A DNA stretch of 64,000 bases from Hemibagrus wyckioides (GCF_019097595.1 NC_080734.1:4145392-4209391), one strand, 5' to 3'. Counted from the stretch's first letter, positions 50,701-61,576 are shown. Notes: a model not told the origin generated them from the sequence alone. Numbers and translations are program-made.

Positions 50701-53282
50701 CATCATCTCACTGCAGTCATTATCTCACTGCAGTCATTATCATCTCAATGCAGTCATCATTATCTCACTGCAGTCATCATTATCTCACTGCAGTCTTGAT
50801 AACGTCATTACGTCACTGCAGTCATTATCTTACTGCAGTCTTGATAACATTATCTCACTGCAGTCATCATTATCTCACTGCAGTCATCATTATCTCACTG
50901 CAGTCTCGATAACATTCTCACTGCAGTCATCTCACTGCAGTCTTGATAACATCATCTCACTGCAGTCATTATCTCGCTGCAGTCATTATCTCACTGCAGT
51001 CTCGATAACATCATTATCTCACTGCAGTCATTATCTCACTGCAGTCTTGATAACATCATTATCTCACTGCAGTCATTATCTCGCTGCAGTCATCTCACTG
51101 CAGTCTTGATAACGTCATTACGTCACTGCAGTCATCATCTCACTGCAGTCTTGATAACATCATTACGTCACTGCAGTCATCATCTCACTGCAGTCGTCAT
51201 TCTCACTGCAGTCTCGATAACGTCATTACATCACTGCAGTCATCTCACTGCAGTCTTGATAACATCATCTCACTGCAGTCATCATTATCTCACTGCAGTC
51301 ATTATCATCTCACTGCAGTCATCATCTCACTGCAGTCATCATTCTCACTGCAGTCTTGATAACGTCATTACGTCACTGCAGTCATTATCTTACTGCAGTC
51401 TTGATAACATTATCTCACTGCAGTCATCATCTCACTGCAGTCATTATCTCACTGCAGTCTCGATAACATTATCTCACTGCAGTCATCTCACTGCAGTCAT
51501 TATCTCGCTGCAGTCATTATCTCACTGCAGTCTCGATAACATCATTATCTCACTGCAGTCATCATTATCTCACTGCAGTCTTGATAACATCATCTCACTG
51601 CAGTCATCATTCTCACTGCAGTCTTGATAACATCATCTCACTGCAGTCTCGATAACATCTCACTGCAGTCTCGATAACATCATTACGTCACTGCAGTCTT
51701 GATATCATCTCACTGCAGTCTTGATAACATCTCACTGCAGTCATCATTCTCACTGCAGTCTTGATAACATCTCACTGCAGTCATCATTATCTCACTGCAG
51801 TCTTGATAACATCATTACATCTCACTGCAGTCTTGATAACATCTCACTGCAGTCATTATCTCACTGCAGTCATCATTATCTCACTGCAGTCTCGATAACA
51901 TCATTATCTCACTGCAGTAATCATTATCTCACTGCAGTCTCGATAACATCATCTCACTGCAGTCATCTCACTGCAGTCTCGATAACGTCATTACGTCACT
52001 GCAGTCATCATCTCACTGCAGTCTTGATAACATCATCTCACTGCAGTCATCATCTCACTGCAGTCTCAATAACGTCATTACGTCACTGCAGTCATCTCAC
52101 TGCAGTCTCAATAATGTCATTACGTCACTGCAGTCATCATCTCACTGCAGTCTCGATAACGTCACTGCAGTCATCATCTCACTGCAGTCATCATCTCACT
52201 GCAGTCTCAATAACGTCATTACGTCACTGCAGTCATCTCACTGCAGTCTCAATAATGTCATTACGTCACTGCAATCATCTCACTGCAGTCTCGATAACGT
52301 CATTACGTCACTGCAGTCATCATCTCACTGCAGTCTCAATAACGTCATTACGTCACTGCAGTCATCATCTCACTGCAGTCTTGATAACATCTCACTGCAG
52401 TCATCATCTCACTGCAGTCTTGATAACATCTCACTGCAGTCTTGATAACATCATTACATCTCACTGCAGTCTTGATAACATCTCACTGCAGTCATTATCT
52501 CACTGCAGTCATCATTATCTCACTGCAGTCTCGATAACATCATCTCACTGCAGTAATCATTATCTCACTGCAGTCTCGATAACATCATCTCACTGCAGTA
52601 ATCATCTCACTGCAGTCATCATTATCTCACTGCAGTCTCGATAACATCTCACTGCAGTAATCATTATCTTACTGCAGTCTTGATAACGTCATCTCACTGC
52701 AGTCTCGATAACGTCATCTCACTGCAGTCATCTCACTGCAGTCTCGATAACGTCATTACATCACTGCAGTCATCTCACTGCAGTCTTGATAACATCATCT
52801 CACTGCAGTCTCGATAACGTCATTACATCACTGCAGTCATCATCTCACTGCAGTCTCAATAACGTCATTACGTTACTGCAGTCATCTCACTGCAGTCTCG
52901 ATAACGTCATTACGTCACTGCAGTCATCTCACTGCAGTCTCAATAACATCATTACGTCACTGCAGTCATCATCTCACTGCAGTCTCAATAATGTCATCTC
53001 ACTGCAGTCATCATCTCACTGCAGTCTCAATAACGTCATTACGTCACTGCAGTCATCTCACTGCAGTCTCAATAATGTCATTACGTCAGTGCAGTCATCT
53101 CACTGCAGTCTCAATAATGTCATTACGTCAGTGCAGTCATCATATCACTGCAGTCTTGATAACGTCATTATCTCACTGCAGTCTTGATAACGTCATTATC
53201 TCACTGCAGTCATTATCTCACTGCAGTCTTGATAACATCATTACATCACTGCAGTCGTCATTATCTCACTGCAGTCATTACT
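47764..53282. repeat. CTGCAG satellite array, about 5.5 kb
   Basis: Modular short tandem repeat: each module is tctcactgcagtc followed by ttgataacatcatta, catcatta or ttgataacgtcattacg, so intervals between CTGCAG sites are mostly about 20-32 bp. Nearly every module has a PstI-type CTGCAG and many carry TTACGTCA. The left margin (47764-47880) is diverged (cactgtagtcttcattacgt). An internal segment (48955-49567) runs in the opposite orientation. Ser/His/Leu-rich frames such as 51721-52644 are artefacts. Confidence 0.95.
48955..49567 (-). repeat. Inverted block inside the CTGCAG satellite
   Basis: Orientation flips at about 48955 (gataacat|tgcagtgacgtaatgac) and flips back at about 49567 (actgcagtgag|ttgactgcagtcatc). 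Within it the modules read gactgcagtgagataatgat. The reverse complement of 49190-49260 is identical to a segment around 50790-50860, including the rare cattatcttactgcagtc variant. Confidence 0.9.
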
Positions 53283-54251
53283 TCTGCTCGTGCCATGACA
53301 TGCTTGTGTATGTCTTGTAATAAATTCTGAGTAATCAGCTGTTTGGTTATTTCTGGATTGTGTTGAAAGCGTGATGTTTGGTGCCTAATGGGGGGTATTT
53401 TATCTCATTTATCTGATGGAGTTCCTGTCACAAGACTTTTATCATCATTGCACAGCAAGAACTAGCAAAAGCACAAATTATCCTTTATGTTCCTAAATGT
53501 TTCTTGAAATCTGGTGATGTAATGTCAGGCAAGAGAGACTTCATAAAGTGTTACAGAAAGAATAGGAAAAAAAAAGGAAAAGTTCCATCTTTTGTTTAGC
53601 CTGCGGTTTTACAGACCTTAAGTTATTGTGATTGGTCATAAAATGTTAGTGTAAAGCCTTGTTCATAATCACTTGTCTGTGTAATTAAAGGCTAAATGTA
53701 AATAAATGATCTAATTCATTTTAAATTAAATAGGTTCATTAAAATGAATTTAATTAAGCTAATTTCAGAGAAATGTAAGAAAATGATGCAATATTTGAGA
53801 ACTCAGAATCAGTGTGTCATCGGTGTACATGTAAAATAAATAAATAAATAAACAAACAAAAAAAAAACATCTGATTAAACTCAAATACAGAGAAGAAGCA
53901 TATAAAGGGAAAATAAAAAAGGGGCCCAGAATGGAGCCCTGAGGTACTGAGTAAAGTACATATTAAAAATATATATATATAAAAATGTGAAAAATATATG
54001 AAATGAAAATCCTGTAATCAGTGAAACAGCAGATTGTTGGATAGAATCATCCAAAGGAAGTTCTTATTATTGATGACACTCAGGTTTTTAGCCGGTTTTT
54101 CACAAATTCTTCAAATAAGTCGAGTTTCTTTCACGTCTTGTGCACAGAGTGAAAAAAAAAATGCGTGACCAAAATCCACTTCTTTTAAAAATCTTTGACG
54201 TCTGTTTGTCGCTGGAGGAAAAACCTGCTGTGTGTTTAAAAAGAAACCTAA

Positions 54252-54737
54252 AATTGTGTTAGTCCCCTTTTGCTGCCCAAACAGCCCTGACCCATCCTGC
54301 ACTGTGTATTCTGTCCCCTTTCTATCAGAACCAGCATTATCTTCTTCAGTAATTTGATCAACAGTAGCTCATCTGTTGGATCGGATCACACGGGTCAGCC
54401 TTCACTCCCCACGTGCATCAGTGAGCCTTGACCGCCCATGAGCCTGTCTCCGTTTCACCACTGTTCCTTCCTTGGAGCACTTTTGATAGATACTGACCAC
54501 TGCAGACCGGGAACTCCCCACAAGAGCTGCAGTTTTGGAGATGTTCTGATCCAGTGGTCTAGCCATCATAATTTGACCCGTCGTCAAATCCTTACACTTG
54601 TCCATTTTTCCTGCTTCTAACACATCAACTTTGAGGACAAAATGTTGACTTGCTGTCTAATATATCCCACCCACTAACAGTCAATCTTATTCACTTCTCC
54701 TCTCAGTGGTCATAATGTTATGCCTGATCGGTGTATA
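54252..54737 (-). mobile_element. Tc1-like element, internally deleted, copy 2 of family B
   Basis: It has the same structure as 44503-45027. The minus-strand HTH remnant is [20 protein letters not shown], then [19 protein letters not shown]. The right terminus is gtggtcataatgttatgcct, gatcggtgtata. The internal deletion junction (gaccc-tcctgcactgtgta) is shared with copy 1. Non-functional. Confidence 0.85.
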
Positions 54738-54756
54738 ATTCTTGACAGATCATTAG

Positions 54757-54783
54757 CGAGAGAGAGAGAGAGAGAGAGAGAGA
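54757..54783. repeat. (GA)n microsatellite
   Basis: This is a pure gagaga run just right of the Tc1-like remnant. Confidence 0.95.
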
Positions 54784-55748
54784 TCATTTATTTTATGTGC
54801 AGACTTCACTTGGGGGTTTTGGTATTATAGGAAAATAATCAGTGACAGCGTTGTGTGATGCAGTTCTTGTCACCACCATGTGATTGGTTCTATAACAGAA
54901 TGTTTTATTCCTCTTGCACCAGCAACAGTTCTCATTTAACTTCGACTTCACCTTCTTACTTATTTTTTTTTATCCATTTATGGTTGCATTCCTTACAAAA
55001 AAACAAGCCATCACTTGTATTCTACGCATTCCTGTTCCTGTTCGCCGACACTTCTGTAAACATCTCCTTATCGATGATTTCACACGCCCCATGCACACCT
55101 CCTGACCAATCAGATTAGAGGATTCGGCATGGCCTCAGAATGAAATGCAGCCCTTCTTTGTTGGTGTGAAGGTTCTGTTTCAGTCCTTCATGTGCTCTTA
55201 CACACTCCTACACAAATATGCTTTGATGGGAAGTTGTACCGTGTGTGTGTGTGGAGGAGCAGCCAGAAATCCCTCCACCTCCAGGTTAGCATCCAGACCC
55301 ATAGTCTGTTCTTTATTATAATGTTTCTGATGTTAGGTGACTGGTTTTGTCGTTTTTTTTGTCAGAAGCCTGGCTAGTTGCCTTCGGAATGAACCGGAAT
55401 GAAAGAAAAGGTGCTGAAAAAGATTTGGACGATGTTTTGGTGCTAAATTGCTCTTCCATCGAACATCACACCTAATCTGATTTGTCCATCAGTAACCTGG
55501 GAGGCACTGACGTCTTGACGAGAGCGTGGGGAGTTCTCCAGGGTTCAGTTTTCCAGGAAAGACACGCCGTAGTGTGTGTGTGAGAGAGAGAGAGAGGGGA
55601 ATAGAGAGACACCAGATCCTTTTACACTCCAGGCAGGGGCTGTAAAAGGTTGAACACATGCTCAGGTGTAGGTCAGTGGTTCATATCATGTGTGAAAATC
55701 CACCAGTAATTCAGTAAAGACTGCGCTCCTGGTGATTAGTACTCACTC

Positions 55749-55826
55749 GCCCTTAACCCTGATTAGACTGGATTGGATCCTGCCTCAGGTGTCAGTCGCT
55801 TTGGATAAACGTGTCCAGCTAAACGA
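55749..55826 (+). mobile_element. SINE tail fragment
   Basis: ccttaaccct and, further on, agtcgctttggataaacgtg (the 'cagtcgctttggataaa' hallmark) match the end of the SINE family seen at 7271. Body and head are missing. Confidence 0.45.
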
Positions 55827-56200
55827 ATGGACAGAAGGAAAAACAAAACACAATACCCAGTGCTGTTAGACGTGCAGAGAGTTTTAAAGACAGGCGGAGG
55901 AAACGGACGGGGGGTAAGGAATGATGAAGGGAAAGAAGAAAGCAGGAAAGAAGTAGGAAAGTTTGTGAAAGGGGAAGAAAACAGAATGAAGGAAGGAAAG
56001 AGAAATAGAGGCAACATAGAAAGGATAGAAGGAAACGTACATGATCAATGAAAGAAGGGCGAAAAATAAACAAGAAAGAAGAAATTATTTTTGGGGAGAA
56101 GGAAGGAAGGAAAAACACAGAACTGAAAAGAAGGCAAGAAAGAAAGAGGAATAGAGGCGGGAAGAAGGAAAAGAAGTGATAGAAAGAAAGAGAGAGGCTT
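55826..56200. repeat. Purine-rich (GGAA/GAAA) tract
   Basis: About 370 bp of AG-biased sequence with ggaaggaa and agaaagaa runs. Open frames on both strands are compositional. Confidence 0.8.
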
Positions 56201-56224
56201 CAATTGTGGGAAGTGGTGGGACAC

Positions 56225-57240
56225 CTTTGTGTGTAAAAGATGTTGGGATTGATCACCTTAATGAAGAGGAGCAGGAGTGATTGATCACATTTATGTATAA
56301 GAGCAGGTGGGATTGATCACCTTTCTGTATCGGAGATGTTGTTGGGATTGGTCACCTTTCTGTATCGGAGATGTTGTTGGGATTGGTCACCTTTCTGTAT
56401 CGGAGATGTTGTTGGGATTGGTCACCTTTCTGTATCGGAGATGTTGGGATTGGTCACCTTTCTGTATCGGAGATGTTGGGATTGGTCACCTTTCTGTATC
56501 GGAGATGTTGTTGGGATTGGTCACCTTTCTGTATCGGAGATGTTGGGATTGGTCACCTTTCTGTATCGGAGATGTTGTTGGGATTGGTCACCTTTCTGTA
56601 TCGGAGATGTTGGGATTGGTCACCTTTCTGTATCGGAGATGTTGGGATTGGTCACCTTTCTGTATCGGAGATGTTGGGATTGGTCACCTTTCTGTATCGG
56701 AGATGTTGGGATTGGTCACCTTTCTGTATAAGAGAGGATGGGATTGATCATCTTTCTGTATAAAAGAGGGAGGGACTGATCACCTTTCTATACCTTTCTA
56801 AGGGATTTATCACATTTTTGTTTAGGAGCAGGTGGGATTGATCACCTTTCTGTATCGGAGATGTTGGGATTGATCAACTTAATGTATGAGATGTTGGGAT
56901 TGATCACCTTCATGTAGAGGAGCAGGGAGGGATTGATCACCTTCATGTAGAGGAGCAGGGAGGGATTGATCACCTTCATGTAGAGGACCAGGAGGGATTG
57001 ATCACCTTCATGTAGAGGACCAGGAGGGATTGATCACCTTCATGTAGAGGACCAGGAGGGATTGATCACCTTCATGTAGAGGACCAGGAGGGATTGATCA
57101 CCTTCATGTAGAGGACCAGGAGGGATTGATCACCTTCATGTAGAGGAGCAGGAGGGATTGATCACCTTCATGTAGAGGACCAGGAGGGATTGATCACCTT
57201 CATGTAGAGGAGCAGGAGGGATTGATCACATTTCTGTAGT
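56225..57240. repeat. Two adjacent related 32-bp tandem arrays
   Basis: The left array (about 56300-56745) repeats gggattggtcacctttctgt plus atcggagatgtt in 32-bp units, with 35-bp variants carrying an extra gtt. The right array (about 56860-57235) repeats gggattgatcaccttcatgt plus agaggaccagg at 32-33 bp. The shared core ggattgRtcacctt shows common origin. Upstream margin units (56230-56300) are diverged. Confidence 0.93.
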
Positions 57241-57715
57241 CAAGAGTAGGACTAATAGAGTAAAACTATAGAAATATTGCATGCCATTCTTATATGCATG
57301 ATAAATGGATGTTGTATCTATAAACTCACTGGCAGCTTGCTGTGGTACAAGTCTGTATTGGAAAATAATGACCTTCAGGGTGGTTTGGATTATTTTCCTG
57401 TAGCAACACACCTCGTTATATTCCTTACTTATTCTCCAAACCCTTTAAACTCGCATCTTATTTCTTATCTTCTCATTCCTTACCTCCAATCCCTTAATCA
57501 CACACTTTATTCCCTTCATCCTACCAACCCGTCGTTGATTATTTTCCTGGAACTGTGCCTCACACGGTGGTGTTTGATTCCTGATCTCTGTGGTGGGTTT
57601 ATTTTTTGGTGGGTGTTGTATTTTTTTCTTCCTTAAACCGAAAATGAAACAAATCATAGAAAAAAATCGAATCACTTGCTCACAAGAATCGAATCAGTAA
57701 AAGTGACTCTTTGGA

Positions 57716-57833
57716 TCCGTCCCAAAACCGCATACTACAGTACTGGATAGTGTGCAAGAAGAAAGTATGGCACCTGTAGTGACCTAATGGATCGGGGTAC
57801 TGTGTAGTAGGGTAGTGTGCGGTTTGGGACAAA
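57716..57833. mobile_element. Small inverted-repeat element (MITE) near the AKAP12 promoter
   Basis: gtcccaaaaccgcatactac at the left is mirrored at the right by gtagtgtgcggtttgggac. About 118 bp in total with an imperfect palindromic structure. The 'cccaaaccgcatact' terminus is familiar from fish MITEs. It lies about 345 bp upstream of the AKAP12 ATG. Confidence 0.65.
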
Positions 57834-57848
57834 GCCGGAGTCTGGAAC

Positions 57849-57898
<50 letters not shown>

Positions 57899-57918
57899 TG
57901 TGTGTGTGCGCGCGCGCT
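57849..57918. repeat. (GT)n(GA)n(GT)n(GC)n compound microsatellite
   Basis: tgtgtgtgtg, then a gagaga run of about 34 bp, then tgtgtgtgtg and cgcgcgcg. It sits at the upstream edge of the GC-rich promoter, and the CG/TG parts are alternating purine-pyrimidine (Z-DNA-prone). Confidence 0.93.
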
Positions 57919-58176
57919 CCAGTTGTTGTGTGTTGATGCTGCGAGGCGGGTCTGGAAGGGAGGGGGCGTCCTGAAAAGGTGATTGCGGACACAGCCGACT
58001 TCATCCTTCTAGAAGCCTGACGTCCTTCATAAGAGTCTCGTGCTGCTGCCGCTGCTGCGCGTGCAGTTTTGTTTCGCTGTTTTTCTGCTCTATAGTACCG
58101 ACTTATCGCAGACGACTGGGCGAGTTCGTGCCGGTTTTCTTTCGGTTTGTTTAAGGGTATTTTTCTCCACTCCGGG
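57919..58176 (+). promoter_or_regulatory. AKAP12: GC-rich putative promoter and 5' UTR of AKAP12
   Basis: GC content rises sharply here: GC-box-like AGGGGGCGTC at 57961, repeated ctgctgccgctgctgcgcgt near 58045, and many CpGs continuing into the exon and past 58400. The neighbouring intergenic DNA is AT- or repeat-rich. A weak CTATAG string lies at about 58090. The transcription start is not determinable from the sequence. Confidence 0.6.
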
Positions 58177-58302
58177 ATGGGAGCGAGCACATCCGCGCAA
58201 CGGGACGCCAAGAGCCCTGAGGAGGCGAGCGCCGTGGAGGAGCGCGTAGCGGACCTGAGTGAGACCCACGGCGGCGGCGACAACGACACCGAGGACGCCA
58301 AG
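58177..58302 (+). CDS. AKAP12: AKAP12 (gravin) first coding exon, partial gene
   Basis: The ATG at 58177 opens 42 codons, MGASTSAQRDAKSPEEA... to ...NDTEDAK, ending exactly at AAG|gtaagc (phase 0). AKAP12 is a membrane-associated scaffold that holds protein kinase A, PKC and calmodulin. Its alpha isoform starts with an N-myristoylation signal. Here Gly2 with Ser6 fits that signal (MGxxxS), and the rest is Glu/Ser/Gly-rich and disordered-looking, as in gravin N-termini. The exon sits in a GC-rich island. Its position, about 10.5 kb downstream of MTHFD1L in the same orientation, matches the MTHFD1L-AKAP12 gene order of other vertebrates. No later AKAP12 exon (kinase-anchoring repeats) is in the window, so identity rests on start motif, exon structure and synteny. 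Fish may have a and b copies; which one this is cannot be told. Confidence 0.8.
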
Positions 58303-58723
58303 GTAAGCGTCGTGGAGACACATTTCTATAGAAATATGAATTGCGCGAGTGAGAAAGTGAGTGCGTGCGTGCGTTTGTGCTCGTGCGTGCGGGCGTGTGC
58401 GCGCGCGCGCTCGCGGAGGAGATGCGCAGGTTGCGTCTAAATGACTCTGCAATACAGACTCTCAGAAAAAAAGAGAGAAGAAGGTGCGAAACTGCACCTT
58501 GTGCTGTCACTGCTAACCGGAAATATCTACCTTTTATAAATATTAATATAAAAACGATTTTATGTACCTAAAAATTTAATGTACCTAAATAAAGCTAATA
58601 ATAAAACACTAATTAGATTCAATTAAATTAAACTAATTAAAAAGAGGAAATGTTCCCTTTAGTGCCTTAGAGTGTCTAAGGAATATTCTCATGACAGTTT
58701 TGGAGCATCACTGAGCCTTCTGT

Positions 58724-58752
58724 CTTTGTGTGTGTGTGTGTGTGTGTGTGTG
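58724..58752. repeat. (GT)n microsatellite
   Basis: This is a perfect GT run in AKAP12 intron 1. Confidence 0.93.
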
Positions 58753-59583
58753 CACGCGCATTAAATATAGACCTTGTTTTAATTTACAGTCAAAAAATGA
58801 ATAACATGATGAGACTGTAATAAACCTGAGTCAAACCTGAGACCTCCAACTTTACAGCCACAAACTCTCCCCCTGTCTTCCTGCTCCAGTTGTTTTTCAT
58901 TAATATCATGATAACTAATCCCCCCATTCACACATTTCACTAATGACCATTTTTGCATTACTTTTTTGCTTTTTAAAGTGACTCTGAAACCCGTAATTAA
59001 CACTTTATTCGCCAAAGAAGGTGAAGAACTGCGTGTTTTGTGTAATAAAGGTTTAATAATGTTTAATAACATGTTTCCTTGCCTCTGTCGTGTCAGAAAA
59101 AAAATATATTTCAAAAACTGCTCGTACCAAGTGTTCTTAACCCTACACTTTTGACACATTTAATATATTTGCACTCTGTGGTTATTGTGTGTGTGTTTGT
59201 GAATTAGTTAATTAGTTAGTTTGAGATCTTAGTCTAATAAATAAAACAGATCTGTTGTATAACTGCCCGAGCTAAGAGGCTCCGCCCCTAATATTTCTTT
59301 ATGCAGATTAAGGGGCGGGGCTGAAACCAAAAATAACCCTGATGTTAGGCTGGACTGCTGTTATTGAAGGAATGAGACTGTGGATTGTGCTGTTAAAGGA
59401 AAATAATCAATTCAATAATAATACTGATGAAAGAAATTGATCAGTATTATTTTTCTATCAGTAACAGTGCTTTATTCCTCTTATTCCAAAGCAATTTGCC
59501 AGCAGTTACGCTTCATTTTTTTTAATCCAATTACAGTTACATATAATGTTGAGGAACATCAGTGAAACAGGTTCTTACTTATA

Positions 59584-60106
59584 CTTATATTGCCAAAAGT
59601 ATTGGGACACCCCTCCAGATCAATGAACTCAGGTGTTGTTTTTCAGGGGTTGGACTCGGCCCCTTAGTTCCAGTGAAAGGAACTCTTAATGCTTCAGCTT
59701 CATACCAAGACATTTTGGACAATTTCATGCTCTTTGTGGGAACAGTTTGGGGATGACCCCTTCCTGTTCCAACATGACTGCACACCAGTGACCAAAGCAA
59801 GGTCCATAAAGACATGGATGAGTGAGTTTGGTGTGGAGGAACTTCATATAGTCCTGACCTCAACCTTTGGGATGAATTAGAGCGGAGACTGTGAGCCAGG
59901 CCTTCTCGTCCAACATCAGTGCCTGACCTCACAAATGCGCTTCTAGAGGAATGGTCAAAAATTCCCATAAACACACTCCTAAACCTTGTGGAAAGCCTTC
60001 CCAGAAGAGTTGAAGCTGTTATAGCTGTAAAGGGCGGGACAACTCCATATTACATTCATGTGCAGGTAAAGGCAGACGTCCCAAAACTTTTGGCAATATA
60101 GTGTAT
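59584..60106 (+). mobile_element. Tc1/mariner-like element, internally deleted, copy 2 of family A
   Basis: The termini are tatattgccaaaagtattgg at 59586 and, inverted, acttttggcaatatagtgta at 60087-60106. The plus-strand remnant has [20 protein letters not shown] and [19 protein letters not shown]. The [11 protein letters not shown] catalytic block is deleted by about 35 bp and frames are broken. It is inactive and opposite in orientation to the copy at 37440. Confidence 0.85.
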
Positions 60107-60234
60107 GTTATAGCAGCTGTAAACAATGTCATTTTTCCTCTGTCTCTTTATATTAATAAGACAAAAAAAGGTGAATCAACCAATCAGAATCCAGACCCCA
60201 GCATGGCTGATGCACAGGATTAGACATTTCCTCC

Positions 60235-60430
60235 GTATTGAATAATCTGGGGTCCAGACATTGTCTCACTGCCTGCGTATCTGTTTGCACATTCCTTCCT
60301 CCTTGTTTACCAGCCCTGGCTTTGGATTTTCTCTTTTTCCTGGAACGTTGAAACAGTTTCTCGGCACATTTAGGCACCTGACTCAACTCTCAGCTCATTA
60401 AGAAGTGGTGCATGCTGTTAAATGAGTGTG
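60235..60430. other. Candidate conserved non-coding element in AKAP12 intron 1
   Basis: About 200 bp of repeat-free sequence with a forkhead-like TTGTTTACC, a ctgcctgcgtatctgtttgc string and cattaagaagtggtgcatgc. It stands out in texture from the AT-rich, repeat-filled surroundings. No conservation data are available. Confidence 0.3.
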
Positions 60431-61494
60431 CTTGAAGAGGAAAACATAAAAGCTGCCTTGCAGAGCGAAGTGGACCGAACTGCTCTGATCCGTTAACGAG
60501 CTGTTATCACTTCCTGCAGTGATGTTCTCGAATCTGATTGGTCAGAAGGTGTTGAGTCATTTTATTCAGTATCTCAGATTCGTATCAATCTGAACCGGTT
60601 TATTTGAATGCACTTGTTCTAACGTGATCGTTTCCACGGTAACTTAGCTTATTTTATATACTTTAGCTTTATTCATATACTTAGCATTTAAACCCTGTGT
60701 AATTGTTGATGCAGAGAAGTTTTCTAGTAGCATGTATAGTAGGAGTCTCCATAGAGATCAGAGGTAAAGCTGTAAGAATTGTTCACACAGGAAGCCTGAG
60801 GATCCATGCAGAAAAGTGAAAATAAAGCAAGGGCCTAAAACACAAGAAGACAAAAAGACGGCAAAAATGACGGCACATGTGCTAGAGATGGCAAGACTTC
60901 ACAAATCAACCTACAGGCATGAGATGCTTAAAACGTACAGCTGCCTAAAGCTGCTCTACGACCGGGAAGTAACCAGGAAGTGCTAGTCAGAGGTTGGGGT
61001 AATACTCGGTGACCTCTTCCTGTGTGTGGGGCAGGTTTCCTGAGCGCTACAAGAAAGAAAGAAAAATAAAAGGATGATGAAAAAGCATCGGCTGTAACAT
61101 GCGCGATCATGTTATCATCATTCTGAAATATTTACTGTATCAATAAACGGATAAAAAGTAAACATAAAAATTGTTAGTGTTGGAAAATTATCTTTAAAGT
61201 GCTGTAGATCTCTTCAAGCTTTTAAACACTGATTATTGTGAAAATAAGGAAGTTTATAGTAAAAGACAGAAAGCTTACAGGTACTGGCTGCAGTAAACCT
61301 AGTTCTACACCTAGTTTTAAATCCTGTCATATAATAGAGAAAGAACATTATAAATTAAAATAGTGAACAAGAAGGCGTAGGCTGTTGAACTGGGAATGCA
61401 GCGTATTTTAAAACATGAAAAAATCGTGTTTTTCCAGTTGGAGAATCGGGAATACTGTCGGGAAAATCGGAGTATGTTCGGCATGATGTGTTAT

Positions 61495-61576
61495 TCTGAG
61501 TTATTTCTTTAAAGCTGATTTGAGACAATGACCGTTGTTAAAGGTGCTTTACAAATAAATTGAATTGAACTGAATA
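61495..61576 (+). repeat. Dispersed fish repeat tail
   Basis: gatttgagacaatgaccgtt, gttaaaggtgctttacaaat and aaattgaattgaactga form the common 3' end of fish SINE-like repeats. The upstream body is not recognised. Confidence 0.6.

Larger units (their letters stand above)
47662..58176. other. MTHFD1L-AKAP12 intergenic region
   Basis: About 10.5 kb: the CTGCAG satellite (47764-53282), then 53283-54251 with AT-rich unique sequence and no gene, a Tc1-like remnant, 54790-55745 without recognisable genes, purine-rich DNA, two 32-bp arrays, a small inverted-repeat element and the AKAP12 promoter. Short frames in 54855-55377 have no splice context or recognisable domain. Confidence 0.7.

Noticed and set aside
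51721..52644. 307-codon frame rich in SHCSHHLTAV
   Set aside because: It is the CTGCAG satellite translated; equivalent frames appear in all parts of the array and on the opposite strand in the inverted block.
47764..53282. Possible CRISPR-like array
   Set aside because: Repeats are contiguous with no unique spacers, and the genome is a vertebrate. It is a tandem satellite.
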